NCBI RefSeq assembly: GCF_002261215.1
Contig: NZ_NEVS01000004.1
Location: 2,170,001 to 2,234,000 of the forward strand
Length of the DNA stretch: 64,000 bases
Reading direction: 5' to 3'
From: Bordetella genomosp. 11
GTDB lineage: Bacteria > Pseudomonadota > Gammaproteobacteria > Burkholderiales > Burkholderiaceae_B
Shown here: positions 46,854-55,664 of the stretch, one piece after another
Layout of the letters: every line of letters starts with the position of its first letter
Numbering within the stretch: the stretch's first letter is position 1
Notes under the pieces: generated by a model
The model's database searches: none
What the model was told of the DNA's origin: nothing
Seen by the model: only the letters and a program-made list of their open reading frames with translations
Program-made: the position numbers and the translations under genes

Positions 46854-47477
46854 ATGGCGGTAATGGGACGCCCCCGGACCTTCGACCGGGACAAGGCAAT
46901 TGAAGAAGCGATGCAGGTCTTCTGGCAGAACGGCTACGAATCGACGTCGCTGAGCCAGTTGAAGGCAGCCATCGGAAACGGCATTTCCGCACCAAGCTTT
47001 TATGCGGCCTTCGGTTCCAAGGAAGCGCTGTTCCAGGAATGCGTACAGCGCTACCTATCGACGTATGCGCGGGTCACGGATGGTCTTTGGGACGCTGCCC
47101 TTGCGCCGCGCGACGCCATCGAATCCACGCTGCGCAATTCGGCAAGGATGCAGTGCGAACGCGGACATCCCAAAGGCTGCATGATCGGTCTCGGTGTCAT
47201 GAGCGCGCCGTCCCCGGAACATTCGGAAGTCACGTCGCGGTTGACGCAGTCGCGGGCGCGCACGCGAGCCGGTATCACCCACTGTGTGCAACGGGCGGTC
47301 GATAACGGCGAGCTGCGGGCCGACACCGACGTCCGCGCCCTGGCCACCGTATTCGATGCCTTCCTGCTGGGCCTGTCCACGCTGGCGCGCGACGGTGTTC
47401 GTCACGGCGCCATGGACGCCGCCATCACGCAGGTCATGTCGGCCTGGGATGCGGCGCGGGCAAACCGCGCCGCTTGA
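46854..47477 (+). CDS. TetR-family regulator
   Basis: 207-residue TetR protein of the GRPRTFDRDKAIEEAMQVFW type, with HTH SLSQLKAAIGNGISAPSFYA and FGSKEALF. This group has Cys residues in the ligand domain (QCERGHPKGCMIG) and often answers to electrophiles or aromatics. Two starts nine bases apart; the first is listed. Its operators lie just upstream. Likely regulates the divergent dehydrogenase and itself. Confidence 0.92.
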   Translation: MAVMGRPRTFDRDKAIEEAMQVFWQNGYESTSLSQLKAAIGNGISAPSFYAAFGSKEALFQECVQRYLSTYARVTDGLWDAALAPRDAIESTLRNSARMQCERGHPKGCMIGLGVMSAPSPEHSEVTSRLTQSRARTRAGITHCVQRAVDNGELRADTDVRALATVFDAFLLGLSTLARDGVRHGAMDAAITQVMSAWDAARANRAA

Positions 47478-47489
47478 AGCAGAGGCCGA

Positions 47490-48389
47490 TCAGAAGCGAT
47501 AGGACTCGCCATCCTGCGGAACCAGCACCCGGCTCGGGCTCATTCCTTTTTCGGCAATGTAATCGCGCAACTCCTGGCGCGATTGCGTGCAGTGGGCAAG
47601 CGCTTCCATGTGGCTGGCGACCACCTTGGCGTTGGGCAGGGCCTGGTAAGCGCGGTATAGGTCTTCCTTGCCCATGATGAAAGACCCGTCGTAACCGACC
47701 AATCGTCCATAACAGGCGTTGACGATCATCACATCGGGACGGTACTGCGCGATCGCGTTCTCCACATACCGGTTCCACACCGTGTCGCCCGCCACGTACA
47801 CCGTTTTATACCCTGGCCGTTCAAACACGACGCCCGACGACTGGCCCAGGCGTTTGCCCCGGCCGGCAAGCATCGCGTCGCTGCCATGCTGGCCTTGCGT
47901 CTTGCTCAGGCGTGTCCCGTTGAAATCGACATTGGCCGTCAGGACGCGCACGTTCTCGAATCCGTACTTGCGGATGCTCTGCGCATCCTCCTCGCTCTGC
48001 GCAAAGATGGGCATATTCTTCGGAAGGCTGCGCCTGGCCTCGTCATCCCAATGGTCGTAGTGCTGCGCATGCGTGACGATGACGGCGTCGGCCTTGATCG
48101 CTTCGCTCAACGGCATGGGCAGCTCCACCAGCGGATTGCGCAGCTGGCTGTTGTAGGTGCCCTCGAACCCCTGGTATGCGCCTTTCCTGGCCAGCATGGG
48201 GTCGACCAGGAAAGTCGTGCCGGCATATTCGATCCTGATCGTCGCATTGCGGATCTGGGTGAACTTCACGCTTTGCGCGCCGGCGCCGCCCGCCTGGCCG
48301 GCGCCGGTGTCGGTGTCGGCATGAACCATACCGGCCGCCAGCAAAATGGAACAGGCGGCGGCGATAGACAAATGATGTGGGATCTTCAT
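47490..48389 (-). CDS. Secreted MBL-fold metallohydrolase (UlaG-like)
   Basis: 299-residue protein with signal peptide (MKIPHHLSIAAACSILLAAG, cut near VHA-D) and an UlaG/RomA-type metallo-beta-lactamase fold (IRIEYAGTTFLVDPML; VYVAGDTVWN). The metal motif, normally HxHxDH, reads THAQHYDHW with one extra residue, so the metal site may be remodelled. Function unknown. It ends 12 bases from the convergent TetR stop. Start at the Met of the signal sequence. Confidence 0.85.
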   Translation of the reverse strand: MKIPHHLSIAAACSILLAAGMVHADTDTGAGQAGGAGAQSVKFTQIRNATIRIEYAGTTFLVDPMLARKGAYQGFEGTYNSQLRNPLVELPMPLSEAIKADAVIVTHAQHYDHWDDEARRSLPKNMPIFAQSEEDAQSIRKYGFENVRVLTANVDFNGTRLSKTQGQHGSDAMLAGRGKRLGQSSGVVFERPGYKTVYVAGDTVWNRYVENAIAQYRPDVMIVNACYGRLVGYDGSFIMGKEDLYRAYQALPNAKVVASHMEALAHCTQSRQELRDYIAEKGMSPSRVLVPQDGESYRF

Positions 48390-48606
48390 GAATGGCCTCG
48401 ACATTGACGGAACGAAAAAGGCATCGCTCCCCATGCCGACCATTGTGTGAATATCCCGCGCCGCGGGATAGGGTCCCGAAGGCCAACGTTCGATAAATTC
48501 GGGCCATGCGGAATCCATACCCAGCCGGCGTCGCCACTGTTACTCTGCTCGCATTCCTGCAGCGCCGCTCCCCCGGGGCGGCAGGCGTTATGGCGGACCT
48601 CGCACC

Positions 48607-49470
48607 ATGCTCAACCTATTGCTCCAAACCACGATCGAAGCGGCCCCGGACGATTGGAATATCGCGCGCTTCAGCCGCCTGGCATCCTTCCTCTCGGAAC
48701 AGCGGGATAACGACGGCCGGCCGGCCTTCCGGGTAACGGCGCGCGACCGTTCCTCGCGAGCGGCACCGGATCCCGTGCTGTCGACCCTGCACGATTCCGA
48801 TTTCGACCAACTCTGGCTATTCGCAGTGGACCCCGGGGATGGCCTGACGCCCGAGGATTGCGAGGGGATCGGGCGATTCCGGCGTCGCGGCGGCGGTGTC
48901 CTGCTCACGCGCGACCATATGGACCTGGGCAGTTCGCTCTGCGCTCTCGGCGGCATCGGTGCCGCGCATCACTTCCATAGCCGCAACTGCGAGCCCGACA
49001 GCGCCCGCCATTGCGTCGACAACCCCGATTCGGGAACGATTTCCTGGCCCAACTACCACTCCGGCGCCAACGGCGATTTCCAACGCGCGTATCCGGTCGG
49101 TAGCGTCCATCCCGTGCTAAGGGACGAATCGTCGCCTGACGGCGTGCTCCAGTACCTGCCGGCACATCCGCATGAAGGCGCCGTCAGCGCGCCGCCGGGC
49201 GACGCAAGCAGCCGGGTCATCCTGGAAGGACAGAGCACCGCCTCGGGAAGGCGCTTCAATATCGCCGTGGCGTTCGAACGCTCCGAGGACGGCGGAAGAG
49301 CCATCGCCCAGTCGACCTTCCATCATTTCGCCGACTACAACTGGGATCCCGCGGCTGGGTGCCCCTCTTTCGTCACCGAGCCGCCGGGTGACGGGATGAT
49401 TCGGGTTCCCGAAGCCCTGCGCTCGACGCAGCAATATGTTCGCAATGTGGCCTTTTGGCTGAACGGCTGA
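48607..49470 (+). CDS. Unknown protein, possible GATase/ThuA-like fold
   Basis: 287-residue cytoplasmic protein. I do not recognise it firmly. The alternation FDQLWLFAVDPGDGLTPEDC, then IGRFRRRGGGVLLTRDHMDL resembles the strand-turn order of class I glutamine-amidotransferase/ThuA-like domains, but the nucleophile Cys and catalytic His are not clearly placed. His- and Asp-rich loops (GAAHHFHSRNCEPDSARHC) could bind metal. It follows a 217-base gap, alone. Function not assigned. Confidence 0.7.
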   Translation: MLNLLLQTTIEAAPDDWNIARFSRLASFLSEQRDNDGRPAFRVTARDRSSRAAPDPVLSTLHDSDFDQLWLFAVDPGDGLTPEDCEGIGRFRRRGGGVLLTRDHMDLGSSLCALGGIGAAHHFHSRNCEPDSARHCVDNPDSGTISWPNYHSGANGDFQRAYPVGSVHPVLRDESSPDGVLQYLPAHPHEGAVSAPPGDASSRVILEGQSTASGRRFNIAVAFERSEDGGRAIAQSTFHHFADYNWDPAAGCPSFVTEPPGDGMIRVPEALRSTQQYVRNVAFWLNG

Positions 49471-49693
49471 ACCCAATTCGGCCGATCCGCCACATCCGCC
49501 CTCCCCGTTCCAACGGATGGGGCATTGTGAACGGCAATGCGTGTTTCGTAACGGTACCAACAACACGGCATAAATCATTAAATTTTTTAGCCGCGTGGTT
49601 ACAGATATTGCGGCAAATGGCAAAAGCACTTCGCTGCCCTCCGACGCATATCTAGAATGGGGTCATCGACTACTGCCCCGGGGGGGAGCGGTT

Positions 49694-50485
49694 ATGACCT
49701 ATGCCCTTAAACACGCCCTCAGATCGACACTGCGGAAATTCGACATCGGCATCGGTCGCTACAGCACCATAGAGAAGCTGATTAAAGACAGCACGGCCAC
49801 GCACGATGTGGAAATCCTGCTTCAGCTTCCGGAAGAAACCGCGCTGCAACGCCTGAAGTATCTGCGCAAGTCCAAGGCGCAATTAAGACAGGACCTGTTC
49901 GTCCTGTCGTCGCTGGGGTTCAAAACAAACGGCTACTTTGTCGAGTTCGGCGCGACGAACGGGGTCGACCTGTCCAATACCTACCTTATGGAAAAGGAGT
50001 TCGGCTGGTCGGGAATCGTGGCCGAGCCCGCGAGAATCTGGCATGACGACCTGAAGAACAATCGGGATTGCAGTATCGAAACCGACTGCGTGTGGAAAGA
50101 CTCCGCCTCGGTCCTTCAATTCAATGAAGTCGAATCGCCGGAGTTTTCCACGATAAACAGCTATAGCGACAAGGATCTTCACAAGAAGTACCGGGAAACC
50201 GGCAAGACCTATGACGTGAAGACGATCTCGCTCAACGATATGCTCAGGAAGTTCGGCGCGCCGAAGCAGATCGACTACCTTTCCATGGATACCGAAGGCA
50301 GCGAATTCGACATCATCAGCCACTTCGATTTTTCGGAGTATTCATTCCGGGTCATCACCTGCGAGCATAACTACACGCCCATGCGGGAAAAGATATTGGA
50401 GCTGCTCGCCAGGCAAGGCTACCAACGCGTATACCAGGATTTGTCCCTTTTCGATGACTGGTACGTCAAGACGGACGCTGTGTAA
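49694..50485 (+). CDS. FkbM-family methyltransferase
   Basis: 263-residue SAM-dependent methyltransferase of the FkbM family. SAM site: GYFVEFGATNGVDLSNTYLM; the domain closes with IDYLSMDTEGSEFDIISHFD, both hallmark motifs. These enzymes O-methylate sugars, polyketides or surface glycans. No signal peptide. GGGGGAG lies before the ATG, in an AT-rich leader. The coding sequence is clearly lower in G+C and uses codons such as AAA, TAT and ATA more than its neighbours, so it may be acquired. No glycosyltransferase is next to it. Confidence 0.88.
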   Translation: MTYALKHALRSTLRKFDIGIGRYSTIEKLIKDSTATHDVEILLQLPEETALQRLKYLRKSKAQLRQDLFVLSSLGFKTNGYFVEFGATNGVDLSNTYLMEKEFGWSGIVAEPARIWHDDLKNNRDCSIETDCVWKDSASVLQFNEVESPEFSTINSYSDKDLHKKYRETGKTYDVKTISLNDMLRKFGAPKQIDYLSMDTEGSEFDIISHFDFSEYSFRVITCEHNYTPMREKILELLARQGYQRVYQDLSLFDDWYVKTDAV

Positions 50486-50560
50486 CCGTAAGGCCATTGG
50501 AGCGCTCGACCGTGTGGCGTAGTAGCGGATAAACCCGCCGTCCCGTATGCCTACACTCGA

Positions 50561-50566
50561 TATAAT
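50561..50566 (+). promoter_or_regulatory. Consensus -10 TATAAT placed 7 bases before an ATG
   Basis: Perfect TATAAT at 50561-50566, with the ATG of the GlxA-type gene at 50573. If used, transcription would start at or one base from the ATG, giving a leaderless mRNA. A good -35 is not visible. Confidence 0.5.
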
Positions 50567-50572
50567 CGGGCC

Positions 50573-51613
50573 ATGCGCAAGCGCGTTCCCTCCCCTCGCC
50601 GCATGAAGATCGCCATCATCGCTTTCGATGGCATCATCCCCTTCCATTTGTCGGTGCCCTGCCTGATCTTCCAAGGCAACGCCCGCGATCCCGGCGTATC
50701 GGCATTCGATGTGACGGTCTGCGCCGCGGACGAAGGCCCGCTGCGCACCACGGCGGGTTTTACGATTGACGCGCCGGCGAACTTCACCGCCGTGGATGCC
50801 GCCGACCTCGTCATCATGCCGTCCTGGCACGACGATTGTCGCCAGTCGCCGCCCGATCTGCTGGAAGCGCTCCGGCGGGCACACCGCAGGGGCGCAAGAG
50901 TCGTCGGACTGTGCCTGGGCGCGTTTCCCCTCGCCGAAGCGGGTTTGCTGGACGGAAGAACCGCCACGACGCACTGGGAATGTACCGACATACTGGCGCA
51001 GCGATATCCGAAGATAAGAGTGGATCCGGATGTCATGTATGTCGACGACGGCGATGTCGTGACCTCGGCGGGCGTCGCCGCCGGCATCGATTGCTGCCTG
51101 CATCTACTGCGCCAGATCTCCGGCGCCGAAGCGGCCAACCGGCGCGCGAGAAGATTGCTGGTCGCTCCGCATCGGCAAGGAGGACAGGCGCAATTCATCG
51201 AACGGCCGCTGCCGGTCACCGACAGCGATGGCCGGCTTTCCCGCGTCCTGCAATGGGTGAACGAACATATCGAACAAGCCCACACCATCGAATCGCTCGC
51301 CGAGCGTGCCGCGATGAGCCGACGCAACTTCACCCGCCATTTCCGGCAGGCGACCGGCACGTCCTTCAAGCAGTGGATACTGAATCAAAGACTGGCGCAT
51401 GCCCAGCACATGCTTGAAAGCAGCGACGCCACCATCGAGCGGGTCGCACAGGAAGCGGGCTTTGGCACCGGCTTGTCGCTCAGGCAACATTTCCGCGCAT
51501 CCCTGCGCATCTCGCCATCGGCCTATCGCAGGCAGTTCCTGTCCAACGAGTGCAAACCCGCTCGCCCGGGGCCGTCACGCCATACGCCCCGCGCCACAGA
51601 CGGCCAGGCCTGA
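50573..51613 (+). CDS. GlxA-type AraC regulator with DJ-1/PfpI domain
   Basis: 346-residue regulator with a DJ-1/PfpI-like N-terminal domain (VVGLCLGAFPLAEAGLLDGR) and an AraC HTH pair (LAERAAMSRRNFTRHFRQAT; RVAQEAGFGTGLSLRQHFRA). It is a paralogue of the gene at 34765. No ribosome site precedes the ATG at 50573, where a TATAAT box makes leaderless translation possible; a Met ten codons later (MKIAIIAFDG) is the other choice and also lacks a ribosome site. Target unknown. Confidence 0.88.
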   Translation: MRKRVPSPRRMKIAIIAFDGIIPFHLSVPCLIFQGNARDPGVSAFDVTVCAADEGPLRTTAGFTIDAPANFTAVDAADLVIMPSWHDDCRQSPPDLLEALRRAHRRGARVVGLCLGAFPLAEAGLLDGRTATTHWECTDILAQRYPKIRVDPDVMYVDDGDVVTSAGVAAGIDCCLHLLRQISGAEAANRRARRLLVAPHRQGGQAQFIERPLPVTDSDGRLSRVLQWVNEHIEQAHTIESLAERAAMSRRNFTRHFRQATGTSFKQWILNQRLAHAQHMLESSDATIERVAQEAGFGTGLSLRQHFRASLRISPSAYRRQFLSNECKPARPGPSRHTPRATDGQA

Positions 51614-51636
51614 GACGCGTCGATTCGGCACGATCG

Positions 51637-52395
51637 TTACCCTGACGACGCGGGCGGCCCCAGCCGCTCCATCAGGTTCAACGCGTTGGGCACCGCCTGA
51701 CCGCGAGCCGTGTTATCGAAGATGCACCACACCTGCTTGCTCCGCTGGTGCGCAAGACGCATTTGGGTCGCGACGGCGTCAAGAAATCTATCGTCATACG
51801 CCGAATAGTACATATCGGGCGCGCCGTGCAAACGGATATAGTCCATCGCCGGCAACTCAGGAAACGTCTCGATATTCAGGGTAGGCACAGGATGGGCGCG
51901 CACGCAGGCAACGTCCGCCCTGCTGAACACGGTGTCCGACCGTGGCGTGAACCAGCTGGCATGCCGCGGTTCGCACACCACCTGTACCTGCGTCCAGCGA
52001 CGCAGCAGCGAAAAAAAACGCGCGGCGACCTTCGCATCGAACGCAAGGCTGGGCGGAAGCTGGACCAGAAGGCAGCCCAGCTTGGCGCCCAGCGGCGCGA
52101 CTTCCTCCAGGAAAGCCCGCACCGGCGCCTCGCACGCCTGCAAACGCCGTTCGTGGGTAATGGCGCGTGGCATCTTCACGCTGAATCGGAAGGCATCCGG
52201 GACGCTATCGGCCCACCGCGCATAGGTCTTGGTTTGATGCGAGCGATAGAACGAGGAATTGATCTCGACACAGGAAAACACCCGCGCATACCGCTCCAAA
52301 TGGCTGCCTTCCCCCGGGAAGCGTTCCGCGCAGCCGGGGGGAAGCGTCCAGCCGGCACATCCGACGCGTATTGAAGAACCTTGTCTTGTAGCCAT
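51637..52395 (-). CDS. DUF72-family protein
   Basis: 252-residue TIM-barrel-like protein of the DUF72 (YecE) family: RVGCAGWTLP at the N-terminus, EINSSFYR, and FSVKMPRAITH are typical. The family's activity is not known; a link with sugar or nucleotide chemistry or repair has been guessed. Convergent with the GlxA-type gene, 23 bases apart. An 81-base gap separates it from the TetR gene. Confidence 0.9.
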   Translation of the reverse strand: MATRQGSSIRVGCAGWTLPPGCAERFPGEGSHLERYARVFSCVEINSSFYRSHQTKTYARWADSVPDAFRFSVKMPRAITHERRLQACEAPVRAFLEEVAPLGAKLGCLLVQLPPSLAFDAKVAARFFSLLRRWTQVQVVCEPRHASWFTPRSDTVFSRADVACVRAHPVPTLNIETFPELPAMDYIRLHGAPDMYYSAYDDRFLDAVATQMRLAHQRSKQVWCIFDNTARGQAVPNALNLMERLGPPASSG

Positions 52396-52477
52396 TCGCG
52401 CGTTCCATTCGGCTCCGTGGCGGCTCGACCCGTCGGGCCGGCCCGATGATTGCGTCCGCTTGGCAAAAGCCGGAGCC

Positions 52478-53053
52478 CTACGCCGGCAAGAGTCCCGCTG
52501 CCCTGTAGCTGGCGATCAGCGCATCGAAGAGCTTTATGTCGGAACGGCCTCGCGCCATCAGTTGGGCGCCGGCGATCGCGGCGAATATGGCGGACGCTCG
52601 TTTCTTGGCATCCCTGCTTCCGACAATTCCGGCCGCGACGAGATGCTTCTGAAGCCAGGCGACATTGACGTCGGAAAATGCCTGGACCTCTTTCTTCACC
52701 GGGTCCGGCAGATCGTCGTATTCGGCGGCCATAAAGCTGCACAGGCACATGCGATTGTCGCTCTCCAACGACTTGCGGAACGTCTCGGGGTATCTGCGCA
52801 GGCAATCGGCCGGATCCGGAAACTTCGCGGACAACGCTTCCAATGCAATCGCCGAGTCTTCCCAATAACGCCTTGCGACCGCGGCCGCAAGGTCGGCCTT
52901 GCTCGGGAAATGGTGATAGAGGCTTGCTGCCTTCATGCCGACCTCTTCGGCCAGGCTGCGAAGGTTCAAGCCGCCGTAGCCGTGCGCCTGCGCGATCTTT
53001 GTTGCGACCGATAGGATTCGGTCGCTGGAACTGGTGCTTGCCCGATGCTCCAC
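52478..53053 (-). CDS. TetR-family regulator
   Basis: 191-residue TetR protein with HTH LNLRSLAEEVGMKAASLYHHFPSKADL (about 29-55; recognition helix MKAASLYHHF). GTG start at 53053 is chosen because AGGGGAGA precedes it; an in-frame Met far upstream would add 58 unlikely residues. It follows the GST gene on the same strand with 83 bases between, so it likely shares its transcript and represses it through the CTAAC-AAAC-GTTAG site before the GST gene. Inducer perhaps an electrophile. Confidence 0.88.
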   Translation of the reverse strand: MEHRASTSSSDRILSVATKIAQAHGYGGLNLRSLAEEVGMKAASLYHHFPSKADLAAAVARRYWEDSAIALEALSAKFPDPADCLRRYPETFRKSLESDNRMCLCSFMAAEYDDLPDPVKKEVQAFSDVNVAWLQKHLVAAGIVGSRDAKKRASAIFAAIAGAQLMARGRSDIKLFDALIASYRAAGLLPA

Positions 53054-53136
53054 GAATCTCCCCTGGGTAAGGCCTTGGCGACACGTAGTATAGCGAGACG
53101 GCCTGGCCGCCTCAGGGATGCTCCCGGAGGAGCACA

Positions 53137-53835
53137 TCACGCGATTGCGCAGCCGGCAAATGCCGGTTGGCTCCGCACGCTTGGGCGCTTTTTCATTCTT
53201 TCGTACCACGCCAATAGCGCCGTGCATGCTTCAGGTATCGGCAGCTCGACGATCGCGGCGAAGACCAGCCCGCCGATGACCGTGATATCGGCCATCGAGA
53301 ATGCGTCCCCGGCGACATAGGGCCGGCCTTTCAGCACCGCGTCGAAGTAGTGCATGCCGCGCACGGCCTTGTCCCGTTGCCGGAATCCCCATTCGGGGTT
53401 CTGGTAAAGCTCGACCTGCGGTCCCAGCCCGGGGGTCCCATGGTGGAAGTAGACGCTGATAGCGTCGAGCAGCTCCAGTTCGGCGCGCTTGCTCATCATG
53501 TGAATCAGGCCTTTCTCCAGTGGCGTCCGGCCGGTCAGCGTGGGACTGCCGTCCAGCCCGTCCAGATACTCCGTAATGGCCGTGCACTCCGCGATGCAAG
53601 TCCCATCCTCGAGTTCCAGCACCGGCAACGTACCCGAGTAGTTCTTGTTCGCGATGAACTCGGGCTTTTTGTGTTCCCCTTTGTACAAATCGACCATCAC
53701 GAACCGGGCCCGCGATTGCAAGTCCTTCTCCGCAAGGGCGATGCGAACCCGAGTCGGATACGGTCCCTGCGGAAAATCATAGATCGTCATCGTCGACGGT
53801 TGGTTTGCACCGACACTCTTCACAAGGGCACTCAT
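53137..53835 (-). CDS. Glutathione S-transferase-like protein
   Basis: 232-residue GST: N-terminal thioredoxin-like domain (MTIYDFPQGPYPTRVRIALAE) with GTLPVLELEDG (cis-Pro) and ECTAITEYLD for glutathione binding, then the helical domain with GDAFSMADITVIG. Start at MSALVKSVGA with GGAGAG upstream. Conjugates or reduces electrophiles with glutathione. Co-directional with the TetR gene behind it. Class not certain. Confidence 0.88.
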   Translation of the reverse strand: MSALVKSVGANQPSTMTIYDFPQGPYPTRVRIALAEKDLQSRARFVMVDLYKGEHKKPEFIANKNYSGTLPVLELEDGTCIAECTAITEYLDGLDGSPTLTGRTPLEKGLIHMMSKRAELELLDAISVYFHHGTPGLGPQVELYQNPEWGFRQRDKAVRGMHYFDAVLKGRPYVAGDAFSMADITVIGGLVFAAIVELPIPEACTALLAWYERMKKRPSVRSQPAFAGCAIA

Positions 53836-53888
53836 TGGTGTTCTCTCCACGGTTGGTCGCACGAATGGGACCGGACCTGTTCGTTTAC

Positions 53889-53902
53889 CTAACAAACGTT
53901 AG
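53889..53902. promoter_or_regulatory. Candidate TetR operator at the GST promoter
   Basis: CTAAC-AAAC-GTTAG, perfect 5 bp arms, followed by a further TTAG. It lies 54 bases before the GST ATG. The remaining bases to 54131 hold no gene I can support. Confidence 0.55.
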
Positions 53903-54131
53903 TTAGACGAACAATATGCTGACCGCCGACAGTTGTCAACAACATTGTTTGGAGACGGTTTCCATCGAGCAGTGGTGCCAAGCTTGCGATTGACGCTTCA
54001 CATTGCGTTACGCCGTATCGCGTAGCAACCCCAGGCGCGTCAGGCTTTCGGCAATGGCAACGATGGCTCCCTCCGGGAGGCGTGGAGGCCAAGCCAGCAG
54101 ACGCAACTGGCCAAGCAATGCCGCGCGCTCG

Positions 54132-55031
54132 TCATCGCGTTCCGTCCACCTGCTTCAATAGGTCGATGAAGACACGGAGCGGGGATGGCATGTGCCGGCT
54201 GCGAGGGTAATACAGCGCCAGGCCCGGCGTCCGCGGGCACCAGTCATCCAGAACGGTCACAAGCTGGCCCGAGTCGAGAAACGGTCGGGCAAAGTGCTCG
54301 GGAACATAGGCGATGCCGCGCCCCTCCACGGCCGCCTGCACGAGAAGATCATTGTCATCGAGGGTCAGACTGCCTGGGACGTCGACCACGATCTCGGCAC
54401 CGCGTCTGGAAAACTCCCAGCGATAGCGCTTCCCGCTGGGCAGACGTTGGCGGATGCAACGATGAGCGTGGAGCTCATCCGGCGTATTGGGTGTTGCTCT
54501 GCCGCCCATATAGGAAGGCGCGGCAACGGCGATAAAACGGACGTCGCCTCCGAACCTCACTGCCACCATGTCCCGCGGGACAGTGTCCAGCAGGCGTACC
54601 CCGGCATCGAAACCCAGTTCCACGATATCGACGAGCCGACCTTCCGACACTAGGTCGAGCTCGACGTCGGGGTAGAGATCCAGGAATCGCGGCACCACTG
54701 CACTCAGGAGAATGCGGGCACCGCTTTTGTTCGCATTGATCCGCAGTGTGCCGCTTGGCGTGCCGCGCTCCTCCGATACGGTATCGAGCGCCTGATCGAA
54801 ATCCTGAAGAACCGGATCGAGTCGCGCGAGCAGGCGTGCGCCAGCCTGGGTGAGTGACACGCTGCGTGTCGTACGGTTGAAAAGCCGCACGCCCAATTTT
54901 CCTTCCAGTCCGATGATCGCGTGGCTAAGCGCGGAGCGCGAGACACCCATGACGTCAGCAGCGCTGCGGAAACTGCGGTGGCTGGCCACGGCCGCGAAGG
55001 CGGCCAGGTCATTGAGGCTGGGACGCACCAT
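54132..55031 (-). CDS. LysR-family regulator
   Basis: 299-residue LysR protein (MVRPSLNDLAAFAAVASHRS; HTH SRSALSHAIIGLEGKLG; NRTTRSVSLTQAG). Same subgroup as the LysR at 29156 (both end FID/FVD...K and share the YYPRSRHMPSPLRVFIDLL-like tail). Start at ATG 55031; a GTG nine codons earlier is possible. It is divergent from the lipocalin-like gene and may control it. Confidence 0.92.
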   Translation of the reverse strand: MVRPSLNDLAAFAAVASHRSFRSAADVMGVSRSALSHAIIGLEGKLGVRLFNRTTRSVSLTQAGARLLARLDPVLQDFDQALDTVSEERGTPSGTLRINANKSGARILLSAVVPRFLDLYPDVELDLVSEGRLVDIVELGFDAGVRLLDTVPRDMVAVRFGGDVRFIAVAAPSYMGGRATPNTPDELHAHRCIRQRLPSGKRYRWEFSRRGAEIVVDVPGSLTLDDNDLLVQAAVEGRGIAYVPEHFARPFLDSGQLVTVLDDWCPRTPGLALYYPRSRHMPSPLRVFIDLLKQVDGTR

Positions 55032-55166
55032 TCGTGAACAGACCTCACCATGTCTCACATTGGAGATCTTATATCACCAAATCACCTGACTTACATTCGT
55101 AGAGCCGTGGCGCAAGCAGCGGAATGCCCCACAAACCCAGACACCTTGGACCGCGAAGGCAACCAC

Positions 55167-55664
55167 ATGACTATTCGACCCGCAATATTGGCCCTCGCCC
55201 TTGGCGTTTCGTCTGCGCCTGCCGCTCCGCAGGCCGTCGCAGACAACCAGGTGATAGGCACATGGAAGCTGGTGTCGGCGACGATAGACCCAGGCGGGCA
55301 AGACATCCCGGCCTATGGCAAGAACCCCAACGGTCTCCTTGTCTTTACGCCGGACATGCACTTTTCCGCGGTCATCACCGATGCCGATACGCCGCGCTTC
55401 GCCTCCGATGCTCGCGGTGAAGGAACGGACGACGAAAACCGCATGGCCATATCGCGCAATATCGGATTCTTCGGCACCTATACCGTCGATGAGAAGGGCG
55501 AATTCAGCGGAAACCGCGTCGAAGGCGCGACATTTCCGAACTGGGTTGGCAGCGTCCGCACCCGCGACGATCTGACGCTGGTCGTGACTGGCGACCGCAT
55601 GACCGAAAATTTTCGGCGACCGGAGGGGACCGACATCCGGATCGAGTGGCAGCGCATCAAATGA
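55167..55664 (+). CDS. Secreted lipocalin-like protein
   Basis: 165-residue protein with signal peptide (MTIRPAILALALGVSSAPAA) and a lipocalin-like domain starting IGTWKLVSATIDPGGQDIPA and FGTYTVDEKGEFSGNRV (PF13924 type). It should bind a small hydrophobic ligand in the periplasm. GAAGGC precedes the ATG. Its 3' end overlaps the convergent dehydrogenase by 8 bases. Divergent from a LysR gene. Confidence 0.85.
   Translation: MTIRPAILALALGVSSAPAAPQAVADNQVIGTWKLVSATIDPGGQDIPAYGKNPNGLLVFTPDMHFSAVITDADTPRFASDARGEGTDDENRMAISRNIGFFGTYTVDEKGEFSGNRVEGATFPNWVGSVRTRDDLTLVVTGDRMTENFRRPEGTDIRIEWQRIK

Noticed and set aside
45966..47477. 503-codon frame ending in the TetR gene
   Set aside because: The first ~296 codons are antisense to the dehydrogenase gene and give no protein motif; the TetR domain begins at 46854.
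53889..54131. Possible gene remnant between the GST and LysR genes
   Set aside because: A short frame exists but no recognisable motif; nothing firm to call beyond the operator at 53889.
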